Assembly: GCA_037178975.1 (NCBI GenBank)
Contig: JASJZH010000004.1
Coordinates: forward strand, 992,001-1,056,000
Reading direction: 5' to 3'
DNA from: Oscheius tipulae
Lineage: Eukaryota > Nematoda > Chromadorea > Rhabditida > Rhabditidae
DNA: 64,000 bases
Position 1 is the first letter of the stretch. Each line of letters starts with the position of its first letter. Of the stretch, positions 1-11,437 are shown piece by piece. A model generated the notes under the pieces. It searched no databases. It had not been told where the DNA came from and saw only the letters and a program-made list of their open reading frames with translations. The position numbers and the translations under genes are program-made.

Positions 1-344
1 GCTGTACGAAACAAAAAAAAATTTAGTGTTTAGTTCCTGGACCTTTCTCCAGGTCCAGGTACTGAAACAGATTGATAGGAAGACAAAGAGACAGCGAGGG
101 ACGGATTTCTTCGTGAAAGAGTGAAAAGGAATGTCTTTTGAGGTGTTAGAAGCAAAGAGAAAAACTATTTTTATTACCAAGATGTGTTTCACGAAAGACA
201 TAAAGGACCGGTAAATCTTTGGAACCGGTAGTACATGAACCTTGAGACCCAGGCTAAAAAACACTTATGTAAACGACAGTTATGAGTTTTGAACGTTTTT
301 CCCCATTATTTAGGGTGTGTCAATAATCAAAGTCTTCTTTCCAG

Positions 345-504
345 ATGTGCCGCGGCCAAGTACCTCGGCATCCAGATGACCAAAGTCGACCAGGAGGCGG
401 ACATTGTGATCACCAAGGGAGAAATTGCGCCGGAAGCCGTCCCAATGAGACGATCCCGTCATCACACGAGTCAGTCACATACTTCTGTTTGTTCTATTCA
501 GTAA
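345..504 (+). CDS. Last exon of an unrecognised gene (5' part outside or unresolved)
   Basis: An acceptor (CTTTCCAG) at 337-344 opens a frame of about 52 codons ending in TAA. It starts with CAAAKYLGIQM, continues with an acidic and hydrophobic stretch (VDQEADIVI) and ends in a basic/Ser/His tail (MRRSRHHTSQSH). The sharp change in composition at the acceptor and the stop followed by AT-rich sequence support a terminal exon. I do not recognise the family; the VDQEADIVI stretch is loosely like a BRCT or Rossmann edge strand, but that is a guess. The rest of the gene would lie upstream; bases 1-344 look like intron. Confidence 0.4.
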
Positions 505-612
505 TGTGTGGATATGAAGTTTTGTAAGAGGATTCATTGTTTCAAATAACTGATTCAATCCACACCATTGAACGGGGAACAGTCCCTGAGGGTTACATCT
601 ACGGCAAAATAT

Positions 613-3001
613 TTACTCCTTTTTGGACTTCTGTCCACCAGCTACACACCTATAAAGCTTTCTAACTGAACATCTAACAATGGCAAAAACTGTGTACAAA
701 ACTAGAGTCAAGACAAGAAAGATGAGACCAATGACATCGAGACTGTGGTACTGGAAAAAGTTGAGTTTCTGGCCAGCCGGTTTCAGGTTGTCCAGATGTT
801 TGAATTCGGCCAAAAGCTCTGCCCATTTCACAAGGAGTTGTTCAGAGGAGACTGGCTGCTTCTGAACCATCTGGGAGAGACGCAGGGCTGAGGCGGTGTA
901 GCTGAAATAGGAATGTTAGTCACTGTCACTGACACTCGCATTTGCACTCTCACTCTCCCTGTTTGTCACTCACCTTGGATTCGTCAGAATATCTCTAATT
1001 TTCTCTGCCAAGAACTCTGCACTGAGTTCAGGTTTCAAGACCAGAGTGGCTAAACCTTGTTTCTCAGCAATCTTGGCATTCTTTGGCTGATCACCGAAGA
1101 GTGGAATCATGACAATGGGCTTTCCAGCTGCGATGGTCTCCTGAAAATTCCTAGCTGAATAAAATCAGAATGGTATTTTTAGAATGTTTCGCTGGAAGCA
1201 TTTACAGAGAAAGTGATTTTATTGATACTTTTTTTAATAAACGTTTTTTTATCAACCTGCAGGCCATTGTAGCCACCGTGACTGATGAATGCCTTGACTC
1301 TTGGATGCTGGAGGAGATCCGACTGAGGGAGCCATTTCATAATCTTGACATTTGGTGGCAGACGATCGTTAAGGTCATCTCCAACATATCTGAAGTCTAC
1401 GTCTCTCTGTCCCTCTCCTAATCACCTCATGACAAACTGATAGTTGGGTAGCCTCTTGAATGCTCCCAAAATTGCTTTCTTCCAATGTTCTGGAGCCTTA
1501 TGGATCGGTGCGATAGATCCAAAACTGAACACAACAGCCCCATCTCCCTTCTGCACAAACTTCTCCAGATCTTCTGGCAATGGTTTGGCATCTTTCAACT
1601 GAGCTCCCAGCCCTCCAATGTTGACAACTTTGGCCAAAGTCGGTCTCGGGAGGTCGTAGAGCGGATTGGAATTGACCATGACGAGGGGACAGTTGGCTCC
1701 GATTTCCAAGAGATTCGGGAAGTTGGGGTCCACCAGCTCGCGGAAGATTTCAGTCTCCGGGTTGGCTGACATCCTGGGCCACATGACAGCCATAATGACA
1801 TGCCCGATGAGGGATTTGGTCCTCTCGAAGAATGACATAGTGTCGTGAGCGGCCATCAACATGGGAGGTACGTAGCTTGGAATGATCGGCACGCCGACGG
1901 CTGTAGCGACGAAATCCATGAGACCACCACTGAAAAATGAAGGATTCGAAAAAAGACGCTCAAAAAAGTGGCTCTAGAAAATTATATTTGCTTTATGTTA
2001 TCGATGAAACAATACAAGATTTGCATATTCACGTTTTGCTAGTGTGAAAAACTTGAAATGTTAAAGGTTCATGAAGCCGAAATGGAGGTGAAAATGTGTT
2101 TGTCTATCCGACCGTTTCAAGCGCACAAGTGCTTCGCCAAAAACATTCTGCCTATCTGTTTCTATGTCTCTGTCTCTGTCGTTCTATCCACTACAAAACC
2201 CACCTGTTGAGCCAGACGAACGGGATACCTGCGGCATGAGCCAGTCCCAGTGGACAGGCATGGTACATGTGTACAAAAGCCAAGTCGAACTTGCTGTCCT
2301 TCAACCAAGACATGAATTCTTTGTTCTCTAGGGTACCTAAACTCAATTTTTCAATGGCATTGGCCCCCCAAATATACGTCTACAGGAGAGCTGGAACATT
2401 CTCTGGGCCATGGCCATGCCTTCTCGAATTCTCTTGTCGAAGAAGGAAACGTCCGCGAACTTCCCGTAGGCTTGTTCTTCTTCCATCTTCTGCTTGCTGA
2501 CACCGCACGAGGCGTTCACTGGATAAACTGAAAGTAATTTTTGTGAGCACATTTTGTTGCAATTGGAGCCAGACGAACATAAAATTGGCTTCACCAACTC
2601 TTGCGCGATAAGGAATCTGTCAAAAAGACGGTGACAGGAAAACAGAGAGTAAATTTCTTCTAGGTTATAACAGTTCTGTAAAAATCAGAAACGATCGTTT
2701 CAAACGCTTCGTTTGTGGTTTCGAACTTTTCAAAATTTCCGTTCATACCTTTCACATTGCTCTTGATCTTGACATCGCTCGGATCCAGACCGTCTAAGGC
2801 AAAAATCAGGGCAATTGTGACGTCGTGACCGGCATCGGCCAGGACTTCTGCAACTCTCTTGTTGAACAAAACCTGTATTTTACCAGTTTTGGTGGAAAAG
2901 TAATAAAATACCTGACTATTGGCCATGGCCGGAGCTAAAATGACCATCTTGTAGGCGGCACAGCTGACCAGAAGGGGTAGAAGGATTGAGAGAGATCGCA
3001 T
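613..3001 (-). CDS. UDP-glucuronosyltransferase, copy 1 (8 exons, 529 aa)
   Basis: Transfers sugar from a UDP-sugar to small lipophilic molecules; type I ER membrane enzyme with a lumenal catalytic domain. Exons: 2912-3001, 2749-2872, 2378-2527, 2204-2336, 1426-1929, 1257-1389, 974-1140, 613-901; the sum is 1590 nt, in frame. N-terminal signal peptide ([18 protein letters not shown]), acceptor-binding half, then the UGT signature around FISHGGYNG and [13 protein letters not shown], and one C-terminal TM helix with a lysine-rich tail ending KSKKE (ER retention-like). Introns are very short (36, 39 and 41 nt for three of them). Its start lies 294 bp beyond the stop of copy 2, head to tail. A GATAAG site sits about 50 bp upstream, fitting gut expression (inference). 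Confidence 0.93.
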
Positions 3002-3133
3002 CTGAGAAGATTATTTTGAACTGAAACTTCAACAAAACGAAGAAATGTAGATAAGCAGCCAGAAAAAATGGTGGGAGATCAATGAAAGACATAGGAACTC
3101 GATTTATTCATCGATTTTTTCACAAGAAGCCCA

Positions 3134-3245
3134 CTTTTGGGTCCCGGAACGGATTTTTCAGCTTTTTGATGTTCTGCAAAGTTGTAGTCCGAACAACTTT
3201 GCAAACATCAAAAGGTCGAAAAAGCTCTGTTTGGACCCAAAAAAT
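3134..3245. repeat. Palindromic ~110-bp hairpin element (copy 1)
   Basis: Near-palindrome between UGT copies 1 and 2. The outer arms are TTTGGGTCC and GGACCCAAA; the inner arms carry GATGTTCTGCAAAGTTGT and its complement. The same core recurs near 6690, 48641 and 48825, so it is a dispersed family, probably a non-autonomous DNA element. Confidence 0.65.
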
Positions 3246-3294
3246 GGCAAATGATATGGCAAACGTTGAGAAGGGCGATAAATTATACACAAGA

Positions 3295-6104
3295 CTACTC
3301 CTTTTTGGACTTCTGTCCACCAGCTACACACCTATAAAGCTTCCTAACTGAACATCTAACAATAGCGTAAACTATGTACAAAACTAAAGTCAAGACAAGG
3401 AAGATGAGACCAATGACATCGAGACTGTGGTACTGGAAAAAGTTGAGTTTCTGGCCAGCCGGTTTCAGGTTGTCCAGATGTTTGAATTCGGCCAAAAGCT
3501 CTGCCCATTTCACAAGGAGTTGTTCAGAGGAGACTGGCTGCTTCTGAACCATCTGGGAGAGACGCAGGGCTGAGGCGGTGTAGCTGGAATAGGAATGTTA
3601 GTCACTGTCTCTGTCACTCTATGTCTCCGTCTACGCACCTCGGATTCGTCAAAACCTCCTTGATCTTGCTCGACAGAATCTCCTCATTGACCTCGCGCTT
3701 CTCAACAATCATCGCAATTCCGTGTTTCTCGCCAATCTTGGCATTCTTCGGCTGGTCACCGAAGAGCGGTATCATGATGATGGGCTTTCCAGCTGCGATT
3801 GTTTCCTATAAAAAAGTATTCAATTTCGCATGGAAGAAGGATAAACTAAGAAACAACTTGCTAAGTTGGCAAAACAATTGCTTTTTTGAAACTAAACGAA
3901 ACCTTCTTTTCAAACCCGACCGCGTGCCAAAACAATGTTTCACAGATTCTATATAAGACGAATATTTTCTGCTTCGACTACTTGACAAATTTTTCTCACA
4001 ATGTCGCACTTTTTTGGTTCAAGATTCGCCAACCTGCATTCCATTGTAGCCTCCGTGACTGATGAAAGCCTGGACTCTTGGATGCTGGAGGAGATCCGAC
4101 TGAGGGAGCCATTTCATAATCTTGACGTTTGGTGGCAGACGATCGTTTAGGTCATCGCCCATGTATCTGGAAAGGAAATGTTTCAGTGACATCATAACCA
4201 CGAAATGTTGGACAAGGGTTAGTTGACAAATACCTGGCCCCTGTGTCTCTCTTTCTCTCTATCTCTCTCTCACTCCACTCACCTCATAACAAACTGGTAG
4301 TTCGGTAGCCTCTTGAAAGCACCAACCATTGCCTCCTTCCAATGCTCTGGAGCCCTGTGGATCGGGGCTACCGATCCAAAACTGAAGACCAGAGCTCCGT
4401 CTCCCTTCTGCACAAACTTCTCCAGATCTTCTGGCAATGGTTTGGCATCCTTCAACTGAGCTCCCAGCCCTCCAATGTTGACAACTTTGGCCAAAGTCGG
4501 TCTCGGGAGGTCATAGAGCGGATTGGAATTGACCATGACGAGGGGACAGTTGGCTCCGATTTCCAAGAGATTCGGGAAGTTGGGGTCGAGCTCCTCACGG
4601 AAGATTTGTGTCTCGGGGTTGGCTGTCATTCTGGGCCAGAGAAGAGTCATAAGACTGTGACCAATAAAGGATTTGGAACGTTCGTAGAAGGACATGGTAT
4701 CGTGAGCGGCCATCAACATCGGAGGGACGTAACTGGGAATGATCGGGACTCCGACGGTTGTTGATACAAAGTCCATCAGGCCACCGCTAAAATTTTAGTT
4801 ATTGCTACCAAGACCGTTACGCCAAGTTATTTCTCCTATAGGAAAATCACGATAGAAAAAAATAGAGGGGAGTGTGCGAAAGTACCATATACTCGGAAGT
4901 CTAGAAGTCGCTGCAAGTGTGCACCAACTCTAAGACGTAGGTGTCGATATGCTTGAAGTTTCGAAGAGTTGCGTACCGGCACCCATGGTCACAAGTTGGT
5001 GCTCAACATTGGTTCACTTCCGTCTTGCGTTTATACGATACTTTGCCACATCGCTGGTTGTAATGTTTGTTGATGTTTAGCTTTGAGAAAGAGAGAGACG
5101 GACAAATGTTTCGTTCTATCTGCCTGGTAGTTGTTTCAGTACCGCTAAGCGACTGCAAAATCTTTGAAAAATGTCCCATTCCTACTGTAAAACTAAAAAT
5201 GTTACAAAACTCACCTATTGAGCCAGACGAACGGGATACCTGCGGCATGAGCCAGTCCCAGTGGACAGGCATGGTACATGTGTACAAATGCCAAGTCGAA
5301 CTTGCTCTCATTCAACCAAGTCATGAACTCTTTGTTCTGTAGCGTTTTACGGCAGGATCCTTGGAAGAGTTCCATGAACTTGTTAATTCGCTCACGAGCC
5401 TTCGCGTCCCAGAAGGCCTCGTCCGAGAAGGTGATCTTGGCCTGGTCATCTTCCATCTGCTTCTTTGTGTAGCCGGTCGAGGCATTCACGGGGTACACTG
5501 TAAATTTATCCTTACCAGCTGTCTTCAACCGCTTCGCCGCCCTTTGGGAAATGCGAAAAACATAGAAGGGGAATGAACCCAGGTTGCTCCATAGCCCAGC
5601 GACCGCGGAGTGGCGAGCGGCTGCGCCCCTGCGATAACACACATACAGATACACGACACGGTTGCTCTTCGGTAAGAAAGAGGTGCCACTGATCTATCAA
5701 ACAATCATAAGAAACGTACTTGCTCTGTGAATGAAACAGAAAAACCGCAAGCTCAGTATTGGCTTTGATACTTTTCTGTTTCAAATTTTCTATAAGAGAC
5801 TTTAAATATCGTTTCAAACGTTGACATTCTTGAATTTTACCTTATTCCTACCTTTCACATTGCTCTTAATTTTGACATCACTCGGATCCAGACCGTCCAT
5901 GGAGAAAATCAGGGCGATTGTTACGTCGTGGCCGGCATCCGCTAGGGCTTCCGCGACTCTCTTGTTGAACATTACCTGATTTTGTCATTTTTGGAGGGAT
6001 CAGCCCGAAAATACCTGACTATTGGCCATGGCCGGAGCCACAATGACCATCTTGTAGGCGGCACAGGTGACCAGGAAAGCCAGGAAGAAGGACAGAGATC
6101 GCAT
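3295..6104 (-). CDS. UDP-glucuronosyltransferase, copy 2 (7 exons, 529 aa)
   Basis: Same enzyme class and domain order as copy 1: signal peptide MRSLSFFLAFLVTCAAYK, acceptor domain, UGT signature with FISHGGYNG and [11 protein letters not shown] helix and KSKKE tail. Exons: 6015-6104, 5852-5975, 5215-5497, 4283-4786, 4034-4166, 3639-3805, 3295-3583; total 1590 nt. The 283-nt third exon equals exons 3 plus 4 of copy 1 (150+133), so one intron is missing here with no change in coding length. The last exon and the start of the preceding intron are almost identical in nucleotide sequence to copy 1. Introns 2, 3 and 5 are long (354, 428 and 228 nt). Looks intact. Confidence 0.93.
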
Positions 6105-6654
6105 CTGAAAAATGTAACTATTTTTTTTTTCGTCGCTTTGATATAGGAGATTGGATGTTTTGTTTCCACTCGTTTGTCCATTTGGGTTTGTCTAAAGATG
6201 CAATTTGCTCCTAGCAATATTTTGGGCTGTGTACTATGGAACAGAAAGAAGAAGAATTGCTAAAGTTCCTTGCGAGATAAGATGAGAACCAAAGAAAATG
6301 CAGATAACGATAAGAGGACACCTCGGAACTAGAGACTCTAGGCTATTTGAGAAGTATTTTTCACCAAACATTGATCAGCCGCCAAGAATTGCCAGAGCCA
6401 TTTCACCGATCCTGCGGGCACAGAGGGGATGAGACAAAAAAGTCGACTATAGTTCAGGTGAAACCATAATGTTTTGAAAAGGACCAAAGTCGAAACATTA
6501 ATATTTTCGGTCAGATTTTTTTTCTTCAAGAATTTTTTATATGGACAATACAAACCAGACGATTCAGTTTTAAAGTGGTTCGAAAAGGACATAGTGGTGG
6601 CCAACATGAACTTTTGGTAAGTACCACATGAGAAAGTATGGGTGCGACATGGGC

Positions 6655-6780
6655 GCCCAGTAAGGGTTCAAGAAGTGAATTTCCAGCAAAGTGTTGTTCT
6701 GCAAAGTTGTAGATTTTGACAAAGATTACAACTTTACTAAACATCAAAATGCCAAAAAAGAACTTGTTGGATCCAAAAAG
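6655..6780. repeat. Palindromic hairpin element (copy 2, diverged)
   Basis: Core GTTCTGCAAAGTTGTAGA followed within 20 bases by TTACAACTTTACTAAACATC, the same inverted core as at 3134-3245. The outer arms are less well preserved. Confidence 0.55.
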
Positions 6781-7076
6781 GGGTCACAGACATTAGAGTA
6801 TAGCTTCATGAAACCTGCTATCTGTCACGAAAACGGAAGAGAGCGGTAATGTGAAGAGAATGCCCATTCTTGAGTGTAGTTGCCCCTACTGGCTGTTATT
6901 ATATAGACCCCGAGACTTTCTGATAAGAGACTACGGAATCGCACATCTTTGGACGAAAAGGAACAAAAAGTGACGGGGACGGGACGAGCGCGTGTGTGAC
7001 GAAATACTGGAAGAACGTGCGCACATCTAAAAAAAAATTTCTTCGCTATGATGCTAAACAATGAAAAGTAATTTTT

Positions 7077-7760
7077 TCTCTCAGGAATGATCAATGTTTC
7101 AGTGAGAAGCCAAAGGGTGCTCAGAGATAGTTTTGACAGTGCACCCTTTTTGGATCCAACAAGTTCTTTTACGGACATGACAGTAACAAGTAACAGTGAA
7201 ACAAAAAAACTTTTTAGCATTTTCTGACTAAATGAATGGGATAAGTACATGTTTCAAGGGAAACTTATATGTTCTGGCTTTCCGAAGAGTGCGTTAGAAT
7301 CTTCAGCAATGGTAAACAACAAAATCTAACTTTTGAGACAAACCTTTGCATGTTTCAACAGGAACTCAAAACAAAACATTTGTTTGGAAAAGTTGCTAGT
7401 AAGAGGTCAGGCGATAAAGGAAGTAGTAAAACCTGTATACCTAACTTTTGCTCAGAGGAGCGATCAACGTTTCAGTAACAATGGAAAGAGAGGGCAAAGT
7501 TGTCAATAATAGCAGGATACTCGTTGCAAGAAACAGTGAAAAAAAAAGTTTGGCACTTTTTTGACCAACTGAATGGATGGTATAAGATCATTTTTCAAAG
7601 TGAGCTTATTGGCTTTTTAAAGAGTGCGTTAGAATTGTAGTTTTCAGCAAAGGCAAACAGCAATATTTTATTTTGGGACAAACTTTTCATGTTTCAGCAC
7701 GAACCCCTAAGGGTTTTCTTTTAGAAAAGTTCAATATTTTCCCTCAGGAGTCATCGACGT
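7077..7760. repeat. Diverged tandem repeat, about 2-3 units of 290-375 bp
   Basis: Matching landmarks recur in order: (a) CTCAG...GATCAA(C/T)GTTTCAGT at 7081, 7452 and 7745; (b) a sentence with GAGTGCGTTAGAAT at 7286 and 7623; (c) GACAAAC...CATGTTTCA at 7338 and 7677. The units have drifted by many substitutions and indels. No coding potential seen. Confidence 0.5.
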
Positions 7761-8098
7761 TTCAGTCAAAATTCAAAATGAACTTGATGATTTCCACTCG
7801 TTTGTTCATTCCTGTTTGTCCAAAGATGCAAATTGCCCCTAACAAAACTTTGGGCTGTGTACTATGAAACAGAACAGTCTATCTTGCGGAAAATTGAAGG
7901 CCGGGAGCAGACGGTATTAGTAAAAATCAAAGTTTTTAGCTGACAATTTTCACGAAAGTTAGTCCAAAAAAGACAGTAAATGGCTGATTCTGCAACAGCT
8001 CCAAGTTGACCTTTATACCGCCTTGTCAACGAGATAAGAGGTCAGTTTCGAAACAACTCAAGGGGGCTGGAACTGGTGCTAATGTTTACTCTTGTCAT

Positions 8099-8227
8099 TA
8101 TACTTGGGCAGTTCGAGCCGGCTTTTGACCCGTCGAGTAGCTCGGCTCGGCTTGACTGAGCTGTTCGAACAGCTTGGGACGGAGACCCCCTTTCGAGCAG
8201 CAAATTTGCTTCTCGTGCCCAAGTATA
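8099..8227. repeat. Small GC-rich inverted-repeat element (MITE-like)
   Basis: Perfect 12-bp terminal inverted repeats TATACTTGGGCA / TGCCCAAGTATA enclose about 105 bp of GC-rich sequence, itself with self-complementary CGAG/CTCG words. The composition contrasts with the AT-rich flanks. An ORF crosses it but has no recognisable family. Confidence 0.45.
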
Positions 8228-8604
8228 CTTGTCACAGATCAAAAACTGTTTGGGTACCGGGCAAGGAGTCAAAAGAGCTCGCTGGGGCTAAAGCCTTCAA
8301 AACTAAAGATTTCAAAGTTGGTAGTCATGTTTTTGAGATGTTCATTGCCATTCATCTTCAAAAAGTCTTCTCAGATTGTTCTCCCGATTTCCTTGTATAT
8401 TTTTTCACCATTCATGATCTTGGCACCCTCTTGATGCAATTATCCGATCTTTGATTGCACGGATGGCGTGGGACTTGCGAAATTCTAGTGATCTTATCAG
8501 GGGGAAAAGAAGACAACATAACAAGTCACACATTTACGTGGTCTGGTTCTGGAGTGATGCAAAGACCGACGTCTTCGATACTTTTGATCATTTGTGTATA
8601 GGAC

Positions 8605-9233
8605 AGGGAAAAGGACAAGGACAGAGGGGCAAGGACAAAGAGACAGTGGCAATTGGATACAGGAAAACCAACAAAGTCAATAGAAACTAGCGCGAAGCCA
8701 GAACTACGAGGATAGCAAAGAAACAGCATCCAAGGCCTTACGCCTGTAGCGTCCACTGTAATAGAACAGACTTTACAATCCTCTCGAACATTCCACCAGC
8801 TTTCACAGATGTCTTTCTTCCAGTGCGCAGTGTGGCAGCTCGTCTTCTCGTCCTCTCTTTAGCCTGTAGCTTCAGAAAAAGAAGCTTAAGTAACAGGCAC
8901 TTCCATCGTAACTACACTTCCCGGCAGTCTCCTGAAACTTCGGACAACGGAGGAGTTGGAAAGGTGTCTCTGGTTCTGTCCATCTCTATCTTTTAAAGTG
9001 TTTGGGCGCTGAATATGAGCACTATCAGTCTTCCCTTGTGGCCCCGAGTTTTCATGAACTGTACCAAACACCGCTATGGATCCAAGGAAGAGCCCAGGGA
9101 GCCAGGAAGATCGAGCACGACACCATCTTTGACACATGGTTGCTACCCGTGGCGGTTTCACAGAAAGCTGTAACATTGCAGGCTTTTCACTATTACAAAA
9201 CGCAAGAAAATGGATGTGGCGCTACTCTTTGCG
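8605..9233 (+). repeat. Dispersed ~630-bp repeat, copy A
   Basis: This block recurs at 62571-63035 (same orientation, 3' part missing) and 63052-63680 (inverted). It runs from a purine-rich GGGACAGGGACAG-like start through GCAATTGGATACAGG and GCGCCTGTAGC-like words to a conserved stretch that reads YQTPLW-x2-GRAQGARKI in one frame and ends at AAAATGGATGTGG. That frame keeps mostly conservative changes between copies A and C, but no family is recognised and no full gene is evident. Confidence 0.6.
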
Positions 9234-9444
9234 ATGTTCACTGTCTCTCTATGGGGTAAGTAAGGTTACTGACGTTTGAAAAAGTTGAACTAATATCTTC
9301 CAACACATGCCCCAAACAGGGGGATAGTACATACTACACAGTTACTTCCCCAAAGTTGGATAACTCAACCGTTTTCAAAAAGTAGTTTCAGTAAAGTAAA
9401 TATAACAGGTATTCCGACGTTAGTTTTATTCGATACCTATTCAT

Positions 9445-10924
9445 TTAGATAAAGACGATGGTAGCTTCTCCATCCTCTCCGTCGTCGACCTGCTTCTTGA
9501 TGATTCTTCTGATTTCTTCCAGGCGAGGCGGAATGTCGGGTCCTTGAAGCAGCAGCGAAGGCCTGATCTTCTCGAGAAAATTCTCCTCTTTCACCAGAAC
9601 AGCAAAGTGGGGGTATTCAGACAGAATATTGACTAGGGCGTGCAGCGCTCGAGTCACGATGCGGGCGTCGTCCAGATCAAGGATCGTCTCAAAAACACTG
9701 ATGACTCCAGTTGAGATGAGCCAGTCGTGACGAGGCTCGGGAGCTCCAGCCAGCATGTTGATGAGAGTCCAGGCACACTCCTTCCTCAAACGAACCTCGC
9801 CGTACTTCAGACGGTCCAGGATGCGATCGTATAATCTATTGTCCGTGAAGAGCAAGGATAACTGGTCGTCAGATCCCGCGGCCAGATTCGAAGTTAGCCA
9901 TGCAACTTCATGGCTCAGACTTCCACCGATTCCAAAGAACTTGACGAGCATCTCATAGAAGAACGGGAGACGGATAAGCTGTTCGGTCTGTTCCGTGTTC
10001 CCTGTGGCAATGTTTCCTAGAACTCGAAGACTACCATTCTGCAGCTGCGGGTGAGATGTTCCACTCATCAGAATGTCCATCAGATCCTCCAGAAGCATCT
10101 CCATTCCACTGATAACCTCGATATGACCGCGTCCGTTGTTCATGTCGTCGGCCAGTTGAGCTATAAAAGACAATTGGAATTTGTATGGGGTAGATTATCC
10201 GGAAGGATCGAAAAATTAAAACTGACCTATTATCCATATGGCGTCCTTTACGTAGTCGAGATGTATCAACCAATCCTTCTTCTCGTGGATGATCTTGGCG
10301 CACGCGTTTACCATCATTCCGACTGCCTCCAGAGGCGCATTCGAGATTCCTCCACGGACCACATTCAAGGCACACCAGAGAACGTTCTTGGCAGCTTCTT
10401 TGTTAGGGAATTCGCCGTCGTACATCGAATGTCCGAGAAGAAGAGTCACATTGGTCTCTCTCACGACCCTCTTACAGTTTCCACAATCTGCTGCGATGTT
10501 TCCGAGGGCCCAGTAGCATTGTAATTTCAGCTCACTTCCGAATGGTTCCTTTCCGGCTACATCAGTCAGCAGATTTGCTCCGTCTTTCTCGACCACCAGA
10601 TGGCAGAGAACCGAACTCTGACATACCAGATTTGTCAGGGCCCAGGCAGCGTCCAGTCTTCCAATTACACACATTTTGCGGTTCCTATCGTACTGACTAC
10701 TCATCACCTGCATCAGTCCATCGACCTGAACCAGTTTGTTTTGAATATAAAAGTAGAAAACTTACAATCTTTCTATTCAGTTCTGGATCCGTATCGACGT
10801 GTCCCTGCGAATAGTAGCGCCGAAAGTAGGAAGAGGCCGAAGTCCTGGCCATGGGGGATCCCTTCAGAAGAGAGCAGAACATCCTAGCTTCGGCACGAAG
10901 TCCATCGGCTACCGACGATTCCAT
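9445..10924 (-). CDS. Importin subunit alpha-like armadillo-repeat protein (3 exons, 457 aa)
   Basis: Adapter expected to carry nuclear-localisation-signal cargo to importin beta. Exons 10766-10924, 10227-10725 and 9445-10160. ARM repeats are visible through most of the protein: DAAWALTNL, CYWALGNIAAD, WLTSNLAAGS, ECAWTLINMLAG and LGNIATGNTEQT, the last like importin alpha's VGNIVTGND-x-QT. The usual N-terminal Arg/Lys-rich importin-beta-binding segment is not evident: the N-terminus (MESSVADGLRAEARM...) is short and only mildly basic. An in-frame upstream extension rich in Lys exists but has no ATG. So it is a divergent importin alpha, or an ARM paralog with changed beta-binding. It sits between UGT copies 2 and 3 on the same strand. 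Confidence 0.82.
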
Positions 10925-11437
10925 TGGGTACAACTTACGTTTTGATTTCAACTTTGTCAAAAGTTTTGTTTGTTTTTGAAAATTAATTGAAACGTTTAGG
11001 TAACTGCAAGTTCTTATTTCTACTATCTAAAAAATTGGGTGGCAAGGCAACTTCCTCTAGAACTTTGTTTTTGTCGCAGTGAAGCCACTGGAAGCTTGAG
11101 TTCTAAAATCCTAATAGTCAAGTGTGTTTATTTCTGTCTGGAGCCCTAATTCCCAATTTGTCAGTTACTTTGTGACAGCTATTACTTTTTGCAACTCAAG
11201 TCAATTCTAGGCAGTTTGGGAGATGCGTCTCTGGGAGTTGCTCCCCGTCATAGTAGCTCGGCTGGAACATCATCTACCTGTCACTGGCCCCAACGGGGTA
11301 TCAGCCAAACTTGTACAGTAACACATCCAGTACTCTTTGAGCAAAAATTGAAGATTAAGAAGTTTCAATGAATTTTATACAATGAAAGAACAGCAAGCAT
11401 GTCTTGAGAGAGGATCTTTGTTTTTTTTTCTTTCAAA
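10925..11437. other. Intergenic, nothing recognised
   Basis: About 510 bases between the importin-like gene and the stop of UGT copy 3. AT-rich, with no ORF, tRNA or repeat that I can support. Confidence 0.4.

Larger units (their letters stand above)
6105..8090. other. Upstream region of UGT copy 2 with internal repeats, no gene seen
   Basis: No supportable gene. It holds a second hairpin core (6690-6750), a pair of inverted words (GAACTTGTTGGATCC near 6762 and its complement near 7150), a diverged tandem repeat with unit starts near 7077, 7452 and 7742 (each begins CTCAG-GA-...-ATCAACGTTTCAGT-like), and a block at 7795-7875 that copies 6165-6245 just upstream of UGT copy 2 (CCACTCGTTTGT ... 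GGGCTGTGTACTATG). Confidence 0.5.

Noticed and set aside
8092-8454. 120-codon + strand frame
   Set aside because: It runs through the 8099-8227 inverted-repeat element and has no recognisable domain or splice partners.
10925-10960. N-terminal Lys-rich extension of the importin-like protein
   Set aside because: In frame but begins with TTG, no ATG; the first ATG is at 10924.
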